Positions 1-10,508 of a DNA stretch of 63,995 nt are shown piece by piece. How positions within the stretch are numbered: the stretch's first letter is position 1; every line of letters begins with the position of its first letter. The stretch covers positions 1-63,995 of the forward strand of contig NZ_JACRAH010000057.1 in NCBI RefSeq assembly GCF_016234775.1, written 5' to 3'. The position numbers and the translations under genes were made by a program. Under the pieces are notes generated by a model that saw only the letters and a program-made list of their open reading frames with translations, was not told the origin of the DNA and made no database searches. The DNA comes from Aquabacterium sp. (GTDB lineage: Bacteria > Pseudomonadota > Gammaproteobacteria > Burkholderiales > Burkholderiaceae_C).

Positions 1-1209
1 ACCGATCGTTCCGAGGGCATCAAGGATCCGATCTCCAAGCTGCAGGTTGACACGCTGGACCAGAACTGCGACCGCGTCGGCATCACCCAGTTCAAGATGG
101 GTGACAAGCGCCAGGGCATCGTGCACGTGATTGGCCCAGAGCAGGGCGCGACGCTGCCCGGCATGACCGTGGTCTGTGGTGACAGCCATACGTCCACGCA
201 TGGTGCATTTGGCGCACTGGCCCACGGCATCGGTACCTCCGAAGTCGAGCACGTGCTGGCCACGCAAACCTTGCTGGCCAAGAAGGCCAAAAACATGCTG
301 GTCAAGGTTGAAGGTGCGGTTGCCAAGGGCGTGGGTGCAAAGGACATCGTGCTGGCCATCATCGGCAAGATCGGTACCGCTGGCGGCACCGGCTACACCA
401 TTGAATTCGCCGGTAGTGCCATTCGCGCCTTGAGCATGGAAGGTCGCATGACCGTGTGCAACATGGCCATTGAGGCCGGTGCACGTGCGGGCCTGGTGGC
501 GGTCGATGACACCACCATCAACTACACCAAGGGTCGTCCCTTCTCGCCGGCTGGCGTGGAGTGGGATCAGGCTGTGGCTTACTGGCGCACGCTGCATTCC
601 GATGCGGATGCCCAGTTCGACACCGTGGTCGAGTTGAATGCCGCCGAGATCAAGCCGCAGGTCACCTGGGGCACCTCGCCCGAGATGGTCCTGTCCATTG
701 ACGATCGTGTGCCTGACCCCGACAAGATCAAGGACCCCGTCCAGCGTTCGGCCACCGAGCGGGCGCTGCAGTACATGGCGCTGGAGCCTAACAAGGCCAT
801 CAACGACATCCTCGTCGACAAGGTCTTCATCGGTTCGTGCACCAACAGCCGCATCGAAGACATGCGCGAAGCCGCTGCCGTGGTCAAAAAGGTCGGTGGT
901 CGTGTCGCGGCCAACATCAAGTTGGCCCTGGTGGTGCCTGGCTCCGGCCTGGTCAAGGAGCAGGCTGAGCGCGAAGGCCTCGATGTGATCTTCAAGGCCG
1001 CCGGCTTCGAGTGGCGCGAGCCTGGTTGCTCCATGTGTCTGGCCATGAACGCCGACCGTCTGGAGCCCGGCGAGCGTTGCGCCTCGACCAGCAACCGCAA
1101 CTTCGAAGGCCGTCAAGGCGCCGGTGGCCGCACTCACCTGGTGAGCCCTGCGATGGCTGCTGCTGCAGCGATGCAGGGGCACTTCGTGGATGTCCGTCGT
1201 ATCGCCTGA
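1..1209 (+). CDS. leuC: 3-isopropylmalate dehydratase large subunit, 5'-truncated by window edge
   Basis: Large subunit of the 4Fe-4S isomerase that converts 2-isopropylmalate to 3-isopropylmalate in cytoplasmic leucine synthesis; it works as a heterodimer with LeuD, encoded just downstream. The reading frame is open from base 1, so about 70 N-terminal residues lie outside the window and 402 are visible. Aconitase-family landmarks are present: the GDSHTSTHG segment, the cluster cysteine in GSCTNSR, and the C-terminal GCSMCLAMN with two further cluster cysteines. The gene is followed by a tiny lipoprotein gene and then leuD and leuB in the same direction, which implies one leu operon. Confidence 0.97.
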   Translation, partial: TDRSEGIKDPISKLQVDTLDQNCDRVGITQFKMGDKRQGIVHVIGPEQGATLPGMTVVCGDSHTSTHGAFGALAHGIGTSEVEHVLATQTLLAKKAKNMLVKVEGAVAKGVGAKDIVLAIIGKIGTAGGTGYTIEFAGSAIRALSMEGRMTVCNMAIEAGARAGLVAVDDTTINYTKGRPFSPAGVEWDQAVAYWRTLHSDADAQFDTVVELNAAEIKPQVTWGTSPEMVLSIDDRVPDPDKIKDPVQRSATERALQYMALEPNKAINDILVDKVFIGSCTNSRIEDMREAAAVVKKVGGRVAANIKLALVVPGSGLVKEQAEREGLDVIFKAAGFEWREPGCSMCLAMNADRLEPGERCASTSNRNFEGRQGAGGRTHLVSPAMAAAAAMQGHFVDVRRIA

Positions 1210-1242
1210 ATCTGATCTGTCTTGAAGTTGGAGAAACCTCAC

Positions 1243-1374
1243 ATGAAACGTCTGGCTGTATCCCTGATGCTGTTGCTGTCCTTGCTGGGCCTGAGTGCCT
1301 GCAACACGCTCCACGGTATGGGGCAGGACATCGAGAAGGCTGGTGAGGCCATCTCCAACGCAGCGAAAAAGTAA
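1243..1374 (+). CDS. Entericidin-like small lipoprotein
   Basis: A 43-residue protein too short for usual ORF cut-offs. It has a basic N-terminus (MKR), a hydrophobic stretch rich in Leu, a lipobox ending LSAC with the lipid-accepting Cys at about residue 20, and a short charged tail containing [12 protein letters not shown]. This matches the entericidin A/B family, small cell-envelope lipoproteins whose exact role is unsettled outside enterobacteria. A GGAG ribosome binding site lies about 10 bases upstream of the ATG. It sits between leuC and leuD with 33 bases before and 5 bases after it, so it is probably co-transcribed with the leu genes. Confidence 0.85.
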   Translation: MKRLAVSLMLLLSLLGLSACNTLHGMGQDIEKAGEAISNAAKK

Positions 1375-1379
1375 ACACC

Positions 1380-2027
1380 ATGCAAGCATTCCGCATTCAC
1401 AAGGGCCTGGTGGCCCCCATGGACCGGGACAACGTCGATACCGACGCCATCATCCCCAAGCAATACCTGAAGTCCATCAAGCGCACGGGCTTCGGCCCCA
1501 ACCTGTTTGACGAGTGGCGCTACCTGGATGCGGGCGAGCCCGGCCAGGATCCCGCTTCCCGCAAGCCCAACCCGGACTTCGTGCTCAACCAGTCGCGCTA
1601 CAAGGGCGCTTCCGTGCTGCTGGCGCGCAAGAACTTCGGTTGCGGCTCCAGCCGTGAGCACGCGCCCTGGGCGCTGGATCAATATGGCTTTCGCGCCATC
1701 ATTGCCCCGAGCTTTGCCGACATCTTCTTCAACAACAGCTTCAAGAACGGCCTGCTGCCTATCGTGCTGAGCGAGTCGCAAGTCGACAAGCTGTTCAACG
1801 ATGTGCTGGCCTTTCCTGGCTACGAGTTGACCATCGATCTGGCGCGCCAGGTTGTGATCACGGCCGATGGCACCGAGCTGCCTTTCGAGGTGCAAGCCTT
1901 CCGCAAGTACTGCCTGCTCAATGGCTTTGACGACATCGGTCTGACATTGCAGCACGCCGACAAGATCAAGGCTTACGAGGCAGAGCGCTTGGCGCAAAAG
2001 CCCTGGTTGAACCACCGCATCGTTTAA
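1380..2027 (+). CDS. leuD: 3-isopropylmalate dehydratase small subunit
   Basis: Small subunit of isopropylmalate isomerase and partner of LeuC in leucine synthesis. The 215-residue length is normal for the proteobacterial form. The hallmark [15 protein letters not shown] segment of the swivel domain is present at about residues 83-97. The ATG at 1380 follows the stop of the small lipoprotein gene by five bases, so translation is probably coupled. leuB follows 29 bases after the stop. Confidence 0.97.
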   Translation: MQAFRIHKGLVAPMDRDNVDTDAIIPKQYLKSIKRTGFGPNLFDEWRYLDAGEPGQDPASRKPNPDFVLNQSRYKGASVLLARKNFGCGSSREHAPWALDQYGFRAIIAPSFADIFFNNSFKNGLLPIVLSESQVDKLFNDVLAFPGYELTIDLARQVVITADGTELPFEVQAFRKYCLLNGFDDIGLTLQHADKIKAYEAERLAQKPWLNHRIV

Positions 2028-2056
2028 ACAATAACTAGTCTGTCGAGATTCCCATC

Positions 2057-3142
2057 ATGGTCATGAAGATTGCTGTTCTGCCGGGTGACGGCATTGGTCC
2101 CGAAATCGTCACGGAAGCCGTCAAGGTACTCAATACCCTTGATCTGGCTTTCGAGATGGAAGAGGCCAAGGTCGGTGGCGCTGCGTTTGACGCCCACGGC
2201 CACCCGCTGCCCGAGCACACACTGAAGCTGGCCATGGAATCCGACGCCGTGCTGTTTGGCTCGGTGGGTGACTGGAAGTACGACAAGCTGGACCGCCCCC
2301 TGCGTCCCGAGCAGGCCATCCTCGGCCTGCGCAAGAACATGGGCCTGTTCGCCAACTTCCGCCCCGCCATCTGCTATCCCCAACTGACGCACGCATCCAG
2401 CCTCAAGCCCGAGCTGGTCGCTGGTCTGGACATCCTCATCATCCGTGAACTGACGGGTGACATCTACTTTGGTCAGCCCCGCGGCCGTCGTCAGTCGCCC
2501 GATGGCGAGTTCAAGGGCGCCGACGAGGCCTTCGACACGATGCGCTATTCGCGCCCCGAGATTGAGCGCATCGCCCACGTGGCCTTCCAGGCTGCCCGCA
2601 AGCGCAACAAGCGCGTGACCAGCGTCGACAAGGCCAATGTGCTGGAGACCTTCCAGTTCTGGAAGGATGTGGTCACCGAAGTCCACGCCCAGTACCCCGA
2701 CATCGAGCTGGACCACATGTACGTGGACAATGCCGCGATGCAGCTGGTCAAGGCGCCCAAGAAGTTCGACGTGCTGTTCACCGGCAACATGTTCGGTGAC
2801 ATCCTGTCTGACGCGGCGGCCATGCTGACCGGTTCGATCGGCATGCTGCCTTCTGCCTCGCTGAACGCCAAGGGCCAGGGCCTTTACGAGCCCAGCCATG
2901 GCTCGGCCCCCGACATCGCCGGCAAGGGTGTGGCCAATCCGCTGGCCACCATCCTGAGTGCCGCCATGATGTTGCGCTTCAGCCTGAACCAGGAAGAGGC
3001 CGCCAGCCGCATCGAGCGCGCCGTGCAGGCAGTGCTGGAGCAAGGCTTGCGCACGCCTGACATCTACAGCGAAGGCACGAAGAAAGTTGGCACCGTCGAG
3101 ATGGGTGAGGCCGTTGTGGCTGCCATGAAATCACAAGGTTAA
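2057..3142 (+). CDS. leuB: 3-isopropylmalate dehydrogenase
   Basis: NAD-dependent oxidative decarboxylation of 3-isopropylmalate, the third leu step. The 361-residue protein begins [16 protein letters not shown] and carries the conserved C-terminal [17 protein letters not shown]-binding segment. A second in-frame ATG lies six bases downstream (2063) and gives the more usual [10 protein letters not shown] start; the sequence does not decide between them. The gene is last in the leu operon, with asd 67 bases downstream. Confidence 0.97.
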   Translation: MVMKIAVLPGDGIGPEIVTEAVKVLNTLDLAFEMEEAKVGGAAFDAHGHPLPEHTLKLAMESDAVLFGSVGDWKYDKLDRPLRPEQAILGLRKNMGLFANFRPAICYPQLTHASSLKPELVAGLDILIIRELTGDIYFGQPRGRRQSPDGEFKGADEAFDTMRYSRPEIERIAHVAFQAARKRNKRVTSVDKANVLETFQFWKDVVTEVHAQYPDIELDHMYVDNAAMQLVKAPKKFDVLFTGNMFGDILSDAAAMLTGSIGMLPSASLNAKGQGLYEPSHGSAPDIAGKGVANPLATILSAAMMLRFSLNQEEAASRIERAVQAVLEQGLRTPDIYSEGTKKVGTVEMGEAVVAAMKSQG

Positions 3143-3209
3143 GGCGCAGGGCTGAAGCTGATGTGCGCCCCGGTGCGCACGCACAAGATTCATATTGAAG
3201 GATAGAAAA

Positions 3210-4343
3210 ATGGCTACGACTCTGGTTGGTTTGGTGGGCTGGCGCGGCATGGTCGGCTCCGTGTTGATGGACCGCATGCAGGCCGAAGGTGACTTCGACC
3301 TCATCGAGCCGATGTTCTTCTCGACCTCGAACGCAGGCGGCAAGGCCCCTTCGATGGCCAAGAACGAGACCACCCTCAAGGATGCCTTCAGCATTGACGA
3401 CCTCAAGCGCTGCGACATCATCCTCACCGCCCAAGGTGGCGACTACACCACCGAGGTCTATCCCAAGCTGCGCGCTGCGGGCTGGAGCGGCCACTGGATC
3501 GATGCCGCCTCCACGCTGCGCATGGCCGATGACGCCGTGATCGTGCTGGATCCCGTCAACATGCCTGTGATCAAGAACTCGCTGGCCAATGGCGGCAAGA
3601 ACTGGATCGGCGGCAACTGCACGGTCAGCTGCATGCTGATTGGCGTGGGTGCGCTGTACAAGGCCGGCCTGGTCGAGTGGATGTCCACCCAGACCTACCA
3701 GGCTGCTTCCGGTGGTGGTGCCCAGCACATGCGCGAACTGCTGACCCAGTTCGGCACCCTGAACGCCGAAGTGCGTTCGCTGCTGGACGACCCCAAGAGC
3801 GCCATCCTGGAAATCGACCGCAAGATCATCGCCAAGCAACGCGCCCTGACTGCGGCTGAAACCGCCAACTTCGGCGTGCCGCTGGGTGGCTCGCTGATCC
3901 CCTGGATCGACAAGGATCTGGGCAATGGCCAGTCCAAGGAGGAGTGGAAGGGTATGGCCGAGACCAACAAGATCCTGGGGCAGGGCGAAGGCTTCGGTTC
4001 GCCCGCCGTGCCGGTGGATGGTTTCTGCGTGCGCATTGGTGCCATGCGCTGCCACAGCCAGGCCTTGACCTTCAAGCTCAAGAAGGACGTGTCCGTGCAG
4101 GAGATCGAAGCCATGATCGCTGCCGACAATCCTTGGGCCAAGGTTGTGCCCAACACGCGTGAAGCCACCATCCAGGATCTGACGCCTGTGGCGGTGACCG
4201 GCACGCTGACCATCCCCGTGGGGCGTGTTCGCAAGCTGGCCATGGGTCCTGAATATGTGGGCGCCTTCACAATTGGCGATCAGTTGCTGTGGGGTGCGGC
4301 CGAGCCGCTGCGCCGCATGCTGCGCATTTTGCTTGATGCGTGA
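3210..4343 (+). CDS. asd: Aspartate-semialdehyde dehydrogenase
   Basis: Reduces beta-aspartyl phosphate to aspartate semialdehyde, the branch point to lysine/diaminopimelate, threonine and methionine. The 377-residue protein starts [17 protein letters not shown], an NADP-binding Rossmann loop. The catalytic Cys lies in GGNCTVSCM at about residue 134. The ATG at 3210 was chosen over an upstream TTG at 3195 because AAGGA (about 3198-3202) is correctly spaced for it and homologues begin here. Asd between leuB and fimV is a common Burkholderiales arrangement. Confidence 0.96.
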   Translation: MATTLVGLVGWRGMVGSVLMDRMQAEGDFDLIEPMFFSTSNAGGKAPSMAKNETTLKDAFSIDDLKRCDIILTAQGGDYTTEVYPKLRAAGWSGHWIDAASTLRMADDAVIVLDPVNMPVIKNSLANGGKNWIGGNCTVSCMLIGVGALYKAGLVEWMSTQTYQAASGGGAQHMRELLTQFGTLNAEVRSLLDDPKSAILEIDRKIIAKQRALTAAETANFGVPLGGSLIPWIDKDLGNGQSKEEWKGMAETNKILGQGEGFGSPAVPVDGFCVRIGAMRCHSQALTFKLKKDVSVQEIEAMIAADNPWAKVVPNTREATIQDLTPVAVTGTLTIPVGRVRKLAMGPEYVGAFTIGDQLLWGAAEPLRRMLRILLDA

Positions 4344-4656
4344 TTTGAATTAGCCAGCGTTGCAGGTGCATATCTGACAAGCGCCTGCAACGTCTGGTCA
4401 CAAAATCGGTGTCGCGGCTTGTTGCCCCAGGGCGACAATCTATCCCCCTAGTTTCACGCTGGGAGCTTATTTCCGGCCTGAAACCGACGATAGGGCGCTA
4501 GATCAGTAATTGCATGAGCTTGTCACCGTATCTGCTTGATGCTATTGTGTTTTCTGCTGCGTACCGTCTGCAGGTGCTGGCACGTCTATGGGTCGCTTTC
4601 CGGTCCGGGCGTGTCATCGGTCGATACACCGACCTCATGACGACTTGGGAGACGCC
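4344..4656. other. asd-fimV intergenic region with large hairpin
   Basis: A 313-base non-coding stretch. Just after asd, CGTTGCAGGTGC (4358-4369) pairs with GCGCCTGCAACG (4381-4392) across an 11-base loop; one pair is G-U in RNA. No T-run follows, so it may be a processing or stability hairpin, or a weak terminator for the leu/asd unit. The promoter of fimV must lie in the rest of the region, but I could not identify a convincing -35/-10 pair. Confidence 0.55.
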
Positions 4657-7503
4657 TTGAAAGATCATTTGTTGTCCGCGGGTCCACAAACCCAAAGTAA
4701 ATTTGCCTTGAATAAGGTTGCAACCGCTGCAGCCTTTTCTGCTTTGACCGCTGCTGCGTCTTTGATGCCAGTTTCTGCGTGGGCATTGGGCCTGGGCAAG
4801 TTGCATGTGCAGTCCGCGCTGGGCGAGTCCCTGCGTGCGGAGATTGACGTCACCAGCCTGACGCCGGAAGAGAGTGGCTCGCTGCAAGTGCGCGTGGCCA
4901 CGCCGGAAACCTACCGTGCGGCCGGCGTGGATTACAACCAGGTGTTGACGGCCACGAACATCGTGTTGCAGCGTCGCGCTGACGGCCGTCCCTATCTGCG
5001 CATCGCCAGCGATCGCGCCGTGCAGGAGCCCTTCGTGGACGTGATCCTGGATCTGTCCTGGTCCTCCGGTCGACTGGTGCGTGAATACACGCTGCTGTTT
5101 GATCCGCCTTCGACACGCGCCAGCACCCAGACCACGTCGCCGGTGATCGATGCGCCAGCTCCTGTGGTGGCGCAAGCGCCGGCACCCGTGCCTGCGCCCG
5201 CCGTGGCGGCTGAGCCTGCCGTGAAGCCCGCGACGACAAGGCCTGCTGCCTCGACGTCTGGTAGCGCGCCTCTGAAAGTTCGCAAGGGTGCGAAGCCTGC
5301 GCCTGCTGCACCTGAGCCAGTTGCCAGTGCGCCTTCCGAAGCTGAAGCCGCGACGCCTGCCAAGGTGGCGCCTGCTGAATCGACCCGATCGCCTTCATCT
5401 GTCGCTTCTGCGCCCGACACCATTCGCGTGAAGTCCGGTGACTCGTTGTCGCGCATCGCTGGTCGTACTGCGCAGCAAGGCGTGTCTCTGGATCAGATGC
5501 TCGTGGGCTTGTATCGCAACAACCCGCAAGCCTTCTTGGGCAACAACATGAACCGACTGAAGTCGGGCGTGGTGTTGAACGTGCCGACAGCCGAGCAGGC
5601 CAAGAGCGTTTCCAACGAAGAGGCGCGCCAATTGATCGTGGCGCAAAGCGCGGACTTTGCCGCCTACCGTCAGCATCTGGCTGGTGCGGTGGTTGCCACA
5701 GCGCCTGAGCAGCCTCAGCGTCAAGCCAAGGGCAAGGTTGAAGCCGAAGTTCAAGACAAGAAGCAGTCCGAGGCGCCAGCGCCAGACAAGCTGACCCTGA
5801 GCAAGGGCGGCATGTCAAATGCTGCCAAGCCTGCTGCCGAAGACCGCCTGGCCAAGAACCGCGCCAAGCAGGAAGATGCTGCACGTGTGGCCGAGCTGTC
5901 CAAGAACCTGGACGACCTGCGCAAGTTGAAGGAAAAGTCGGCTGCTGCTTCGGTTCCAACCAAGGTGGTGCCGCCTCCTGCGCCTGTTGTGCCCAGCAAG
6001 CCTGCTGTTGTGACCCCGCCGCCGGCTCCAGTGCCTGCACCAGCACCAGCACCGGTGCCTTCGAAGCCTGCTGTGGTGGAGCCTGCTTCGGTGCCGGCAT
6101 CTGCCAGCGTGGCTGAGGCTGTGGCCAGCGCCGCATCCGAGGCCGCTTCCAGTGCCGCGACTGCCGCGATGGAGCAGGCTTCTGCAGCCGAGGCTGAGGC
6201 CTCGTCGGTTCGCCCGAGCTTGCCTGTTCCTGTTCCGCCTCCTGTCCAGGAGCCCGAAGCGCCAGGTTTCCTGGAAACACTGAACCCCATGCTGTTGCTG
6301 GCTGGCGGTGCGGCTGTGGCTCTGCTTGCAGGTGCGGGGCTGTACTTCCGTTCGCGTCGCCGCGGCGACACGGGCGAGACTTCCTTCCTGGAAAGCCGCC
6401 TGCAGCCTGACTCCTTCTTTGGTGCATCTGGCGGTCAACGCGTGGACACACGCGATGCCACCGGCGGCCCATCCTCGATGAGCTACTCGCTCAGCCAGTT
6501 GGATGCCATCGGTGACGTGGATCCTGTGGCGGAAGCCGATGTGTACCTGGCCTATGGCCGTGACCTGCAGGCCGAGGAGATCCTCAAGGAAGCGCTGCGC
6601 AGCACGCCTGATCGCCTGGCCGTGCGTACCAAGCTGCTGGAGGTCTATGCCAAGCGCCGCGACACCAAGGGCTACGAGCAACTGGCTGCCCAACTGTACA
6701 ACCTGACCGGTGGCCAGGGCGAAGACTGGGCCAAGGCTCAGGAAATGGGCCTGGGCATCGATCCGGAAAATCCGCTGTATCAGCCTGGTGGTCAGCCTTC
6801 CGCTGCGCCGCTGAGCATAGAGACGCCGAATGACATGCTGGGTGCCAGCACCATTCCGCACTCCGTGATGCCTGCGCCGAGCATGCTGGAGCCTGCCCCC
6901 TCGCCCATGGCGCCTGTGGAGCCCGAACCTGCGGTAGAAGTGCCAGCCGATCTGGTTGATCTGGATCTGGACATCTCCGCACCAGCCCCGCTGGACGAGG
7001 TGAACGATTCGGTGTCGCCGCCCACCACGGAAGCCGGTGATCTGCCTCCTCTGGAGTTGCCTGAAGTCGAAACCACGGTGATCGAGCCCAAGACAGCTGC
7101 CGCAGACACGGGCCCGATGGATCTGCCCATGATCGACACGGGTGCGCCTGCCGCACCGGCTGCCGACGCAGGTCTGGATTTCGATCTGGATGACGTGCCA
7201 ACTGAAGCACCAGCTCCAGCGCCTGCCTCGTTCGACCTGAGCAGCATCAGCCTGGATCTGGATGCACCTGCACCGGCTCCTGCGCCCGAAGCGGCCCCTG
7301 AAGACGACTGGCTGACGGCCACCGCTTCTTCGCCTTCTTCGCTGTCGTCGGATCCGATGAACCGCAAGTTCGAGCTGGCTGAAGAGTTCCGTCAGATCGG
7401 TGACGTGGACGGTGCCCGCGAACTCCTGCAGGAAGTGCTGGAGAACTCGCAGGACGAAGGTCTGAAGGCCCGTGCACAAGGCATGCTCGACAGCCTGGGC
7501 TGA
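4657..7503 (+). CDS. fimV: FimV/HubP-like polar peptidoglycan-binding protein
   Basis: Large inner-membrane protein of the FimV/HubP family, known elsewhere as a polar hub for type IV pilus and secretion assembly. I place the start at the TTG at 4657 (948 residues), because GGGAGA lies about five bases before it and it gives a proper signal sequence ending in VSAWA. An in-frame ATG at 4588 has no such support. Order of parts: signal peptide; FimV N-terminal domain starting LGLGKLHVQSALGESL; Pro/Ala-rich linker; LysM domain around IRVKSGDSLSRIAG; coiled segment; a second long Pro/Ala linker; one membrane helix (LLLAGGAAVALLAGAGL); TPR-like acidic cytoplasmic part; and the FimV C-terminal domain FELAEEFRQIGDVDGARELL. 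The acidic Pro/Ala tracts are low-complexity. Confidence 0.93.
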   Translation: MKDHLLSAGPQTQSKFALNKVATAAAFSALTAAASLMPVSAWALGLGKLHVQSALGESLRAEIDVTSLTPEESGSLQVRVATPETYRAAGVDYNQVLTATNIVLQRRADGRPYLRIASDRAVQEPFVDVILDLSWSSGRLVREYTLLFDPPSTRASTQTTSPVIDAPAPVVAQAPAPVPAPAVAAEPAVKPATTRPAASTSGSAPLKVRKGAKPAPAAPEPVASAPSEAEAATPAKVAPAESTRSPSSVASAPDTIRVKSGDSLSRIAGRTAQQGVSLDQMLVGLYRNNPQAFLGNNMNRLKSGVVLNVPTAEQAKSVSNEEARQLIVAQSADFAAYRQHLAGAVVATAPEQPQRQAKGKVEAEVQDKKQSEAPAPDKLTLSKGGMSNAAKPAAEDRLAKNRAKQEDAARVAELSKNLDDLRKLKEKSAAASVPTKVVPPPAPVVPSKPAVVTPPPAPVPAPAPAPVPSKPAVVEPASVPASASVAEAVASAASEAASSAATAAMEQASAAEAEASSVRPSLPVPVPPPVQEPEAPGFLETLNPMLLLAGGAAVALLAGAGLYFRSRRRGDTGETSFLESRLQPDSFFGASGGQRVDTRDATGGPSSMSYSLSQLDAIGDVDPVAEADVYLAYGRDLQAEEILKEALRSTPDRLAVRTKLLEVYAKRRDTKGYEQLAAQLYNLTGGQGEDWAKAQEMGLGIDPENPLYQPGGQPSAAPLSIETPNDMLGASTIPHSVMPAPSMLEPAPSPMAPVEPEPAVEVPADLVDLDLDISAPAPLDEVNDSVSPPTTEAGDLPPLELPEVETTVIEPKTAAADTGPMDLPMIDTGAPAAPAADAGLDFDLDDVPTEAPAPAPASFDLSSISLDLDAPAPAPAPEAAPEDDWLTATASSPSSLSSDPMNRKFELAEEFRQIGDVDGARELLQEVLENSQDEGLKARAQGMLDSLG

Positions 7504-7509
7504 TGATCC

Positions 7510-8397
7510 ATGCAAGATGACACTCCGGGGTTGGAGGCGCCCAGTGCCTTCGCCCCGGCAGACCAGAACAGCTCCGAGCTGACAGGGGCGACCCGCCGGG
7601 TCGCCCTTGGCGTTTCTTACCTTGGGTGCACCTACAAGGGTTGGCAAAGCCAGCCTGGTGGCGGCACCGTGCAGGACGCCCTGGAGGCTGCCCTCAGCGA
7701 ATTTGCCACCAAGCGCATCAAGGTCATGTGTGCGGGGCGTACAGACGCGGGCGTACATGGCATCAACCAGGTGGTGCACCTCGATACCGATATCGACCGT
7801 GCGCCGTTTTCCTGGGTGCGCGGCACCAACACCTATCTGCCCAAGGACATTGCGGTGCAGTGGGCGGCCGAGGTGCCGGCGCATTTCCATGCCCGCAACA
7901 GCGCGCTGGGGCGTCGCTACACCTATGTGCTGCTGGAAGCGGCCGTGCGCCCTGCGCTGGAAACAGGCCGGGCAGGGTGGGTGTTTCGCCCTCTGGATCT
8001 GGATGCCATGCAGGCGGCCGCGCAACACCTGATTGGCGAGCACGATTTCAGCTCTTTCAGATCGTCCATGTGCCAGTCGCCCACGCCGGTCAAGGAACTG
8101 CGCGAGATCCGCATTCGCCGCTGTGGGCCGCCCCATGCACCCTCGGCCTATTGGCGCTTCGACTTCGAAGGCAAGGCCTTTTTGCATCACATGATCCGCA
8201 ACATCATGGGCTGCCTCATCATGGTCGGCACAGGTGTGCAGCCGGCATCCTGGGTGCTGGAGGTGCTGCATGCGCGCGACCGCAAGGTGGCGGCGCCGAC
8301 CTTTTCGCCAGATGGACTTTATTTTTTCGGGCCACGCTACGACGCGGCCTTCGGCCTGCCCGAGCAGATTCCTGGTCAGGACTGGCTGCCTTCCTGA
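7510..8397 (+). CDS. truA: tRNA pseudouridine(38-40) synthase
   Basis: Isomerises uridines 38-40 in the tRNA anticodon arm. The 295-residue protein has a non-conserved N-terminal extension of about 30 residues, then the TruA core: VSYLGCTYKGWQSQ, and the catalytic Asp in CAGRTDAGVHG at about residue 80. HHMIRNIMG near the C-terminus is typical. The start lies six bases after fimV's stop. The fimV-truA-trpF order is conserved in Burkholderiales. Confidence 0.95.
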   Translation: MQDDTPGLEAPSAFAPADQNSSELTGATRRVALGVSYLGCTYKGWQSQPGGGTVQDALEAALSEFATKRIKVMCAGRTDAGVHGINQVVHLDTDIDRAPFSWVRGTNTYLPKDIAVQWAAEVPAHFHARNSALGRRYTYVLLEAAVRPALETGRAGWVFRPLDLDAMQAAAQHLIGEHDFSSFRSSMCQSPTPVKELREIRIRRCGPPHAPSAYWRFDFEGKAFLHHMIRNIMGCLIMVGTGVQPASWVLEVLHARDRKVAAPTFSPDGLYFFGPRYDAAFGLPEQIPGQDWLPS

Positions 8398-8545
8398 GCG
8401 CATCCTGCCAGATCAGTTCAGCGTCAAATCCGCGCCAGTGGCACGGAGGGGCAGGGCGCCTGAACAGGTGGCTGGGCGTTTCCCGTATTTTTGAGACAAT
8501 CCCGGCATTGACACCGACGGGCTGCCTGCCAGCCTTCCAGCCTGG

Positions 8546-9202
8546 ATGTCCCTGTCCCCTGAACACCGAACCCGCATCAAGATTTGCGGACTGACCCGCG
8601 AAGCCGATGTGGACGCCGCCGTCGAGGCGGGTGCCGATGCGATCGGTTTTGTGGTTTACGACAAAAGCCCACGTTATGTGACGGCCGCACGGGCCGGTGA
8701 GCTGGCGCGTCGTTTGCCCCCTTATGTGACGCCGGTCGTGCTGTTGGTCAACGCCTCTGATGAGTTGCGTCAACACGCCCTGCAAGCCGTGCCCAACGCC
8801 TTGCTCCAGTTCCATGGCGACGAGACGCCCGCCCAGTGCGAGGCGGCTGCGCGCCCCTATGTCCGGGCTGCCCGGATGGCCCCCGGTTTCGATTTGTTAG
8901 ACTTCGCTCTGTCTTACCCGTCGGCTCAAGCGATGTTAGTGGATGCTCACGTCGAGGGCTACGGTGGGGGAGGCAAGGTATTTGACTGGTCCCTGTTGCC
9001 AAAACAGCTGTCCAGACCCATGATCCTCTCGGGTGGTTTGCACCTGGGCAATGTGAAGGATGGGGTCATCAGCTTGCGGCCATGGGCCGTGGATGTGAGT
9101 TCTGGTGTGGAAGCAGCCAAGGGCATCAAGGATGCCGCGCTGATGCGCCAGTTCTGTCAGGCCGTGCGGGCGGCCGATCGGCAATGTGCCGAAGCCGCAT
9201 GA
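8546..9202 (+). CDS. trpF: Phosphoribosylanthranilate isomerase
   Basis: Third step specific to tryptophan synthesis, the Amadori rearrangement of N-(5-phosphoribosyl)anthranilate. The 218-residue TIM-barrel carries the catalytic Cys in KICGLT, the GFVVYDKSPRYV segment, QFHGDE, and the phosphate-binding ILSGGL and DVSSGVE loops. It is followed by trpB and trpA, giving a trpFBA operon separate from trpEGDC. Confidence 0.97.
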   Translation: MSLSPEHRTRIKICGLTREADVDAAVEAGADAIGFVVYDKSPRYVTAARAGELARRLPPYVTPVVLLVNASDELRQHALQAVPNALLQFHGDETPAQCEAAARPYVRAARMAPGFDLLDFALSYPSAQAMLVDAHVEGYGGGGKVFDWSLLPKQLSRPMILSGGLHLGNVKDGVISLRPWAVDVSSGVEAAKGIKDAALMRQFCQAVRAADRQCAEAA

Positions 9203-9260
9203 GGGCGGAGCCTTCACCTGAAATGGTGTCGCCCCGCGTGGTGAGTTCAATGAGAGTGAC

Positions 9261-10508
9261 ATGCTGAAATACGACCAGCCCGATGCCAAGGGCCACTTTG
9301 GGCCTTACGGCGGCACCTTTGTCTCCGAGACCCTGATCTTTGCCCTGGATGAACTGAAGAACGTCTACGAGCACTATCGCCACGATGCCGACTTCCAGGC
9401 CGAGTTCCGCCGCGAGTTGAAGCACTTCGTGGGCCGCCCCAGCCCGATTTATCACGCTGACCGACTCAGCCGTGACATGGGTGGTGCGCAGATCTACTTC
9501 AAGCGCGAAGACCTCAACCACACCGGCGCGCACAAGATCAACAACGTGATTGGTCAGGCCCTGTTGGCCAAGCGCATGGGCAAGCCCCGCGTGATCGCCG
9601 AGACCGGCGCAGGCCAGCACGGCGTGGCCACGGCCACCATCTGTGCCCGCTACGGTCTGGAGTGCGTGGTCTACATGGGTGCCGAAGACGTGAAGCGCCA
9701 GTCGCCCAACGTCTACCGCATGCACCTGCTGGGCGCCAAGGTCATCCCGGTCGAATCCGGCAGCAAGACCCTGAAAGACGCACTCAACGAAGCCATGCGC
9801 GACTGGGTCACCAACGTCGAGAACACCTTCTACATCATCGGCACGGTGGCGGGCCCCAGCCCTTATCCGGCCATGGTGCGTGATTTCCAGAGCGTCATCG
9901 GCGAGGAGTGCCTGCAGCAGATGCCCGAGATGATCGGTCGTCAGCCCGATGCCGTGATCGCCTGTGTGGGTGGCGGCAGCAATGCCATGGGTATCTTCTA
10001 TCCCTACATTCCGCATGAAGGCGTGCGCCTGATCGGCGTGGAAGCCGCTGGCGAAGGCTATGACAGCGGCAAGCATTCCATGTCGCTGCAAAAGGGTGTG
10101 CCAGGCGTGCTGCATGGCAACCGTACCTACCTGCTGCAGGATGAAAACGGCCAGATCACTGAGACGCACTCGATCTCGGCGGGCTTGGACTACCCCGGCG
10201 TGGGCCCCGAGCATGCTTATCTGAAGGACATCGGCCGCGCGGAATACGTGGGCATCACCGACAAGGAAGCGCTGGAAGCCTTCCACCGCATGTGCCGCAC
10301 CGAGGGCATCATCCCCGCGCTGGAATCCAGCCATGCCGTGGCTTATGGCATGAAGCTGGCGGCCACCATGCGCCCTGATCAACATGTGCTGGTCAACCTG
10401 TCTGGCCGTGGTGACAAGGACATCGGCACCGTGGCCGATCTGAGCGGTGCGGAGTTCTACTGCCGCCCCTCCTGCCGTGGTCAATCCGTGAAGGGCGGTG
10501 CAGCATGA
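9261..10508 (+). CDS. trpB: Tryptophan synthase beta chain
   Basis: PLP enzyme joining indole and serine; forms an alpha2-beta2 complex with TrpA. The 415-residue length is standard for TrpB1. HTGAHKINN holds the PLP lysine, [10 protein letters not shown] the catalytic glutamate region, and GGGSNAMGI the phosphate loop. The stop overlaps the trpA start in an ATGA, which couples subunit synthesis. Confidence 0.98.
   Translation: MLKYDQPDAKGHFGPYGGTFVSETLIFALDELKNVYEHYRHDADFQAEFRRELKHFVGRPSPIYHADRLSRDMGGAQIYFKREDLNHTGAHKINNVIGQALLAKRMGKPRVIAETGAGQHGVATATICARYGLECVVYMGAEDVKRQSPNVYRMHLLGAKVIPVESGSKTLKDALNEAMRDWVTNVENTFYIIGTVAGPSPYPAMVRDFQSVIGEECLQQMPEMIGRQPDAVIACVGGGSNAMGIFYPYIPHEGVRLIGVEAAGEGYDSGKHSMSLQKGVPGVLHGNRTYLLQDENGQITETHSISAGLDYPGVGPEHAYLKDIGRAEYVGITDKEALEAFHRMCRTEGIIPALESSHAVAYGMKLAATMRPDQHVLVNLSGRGDKDIGTVADLSGAEFYCRPSCRGQSVKGGAA

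Noticed and set aside
5815..8403. An 862-codon open frame on the minus strand opposite fimV and truA
   Set aside because: It is the shadow of two well-supported genes in GC-rich DNA; its product is low-complexity and matches no family.
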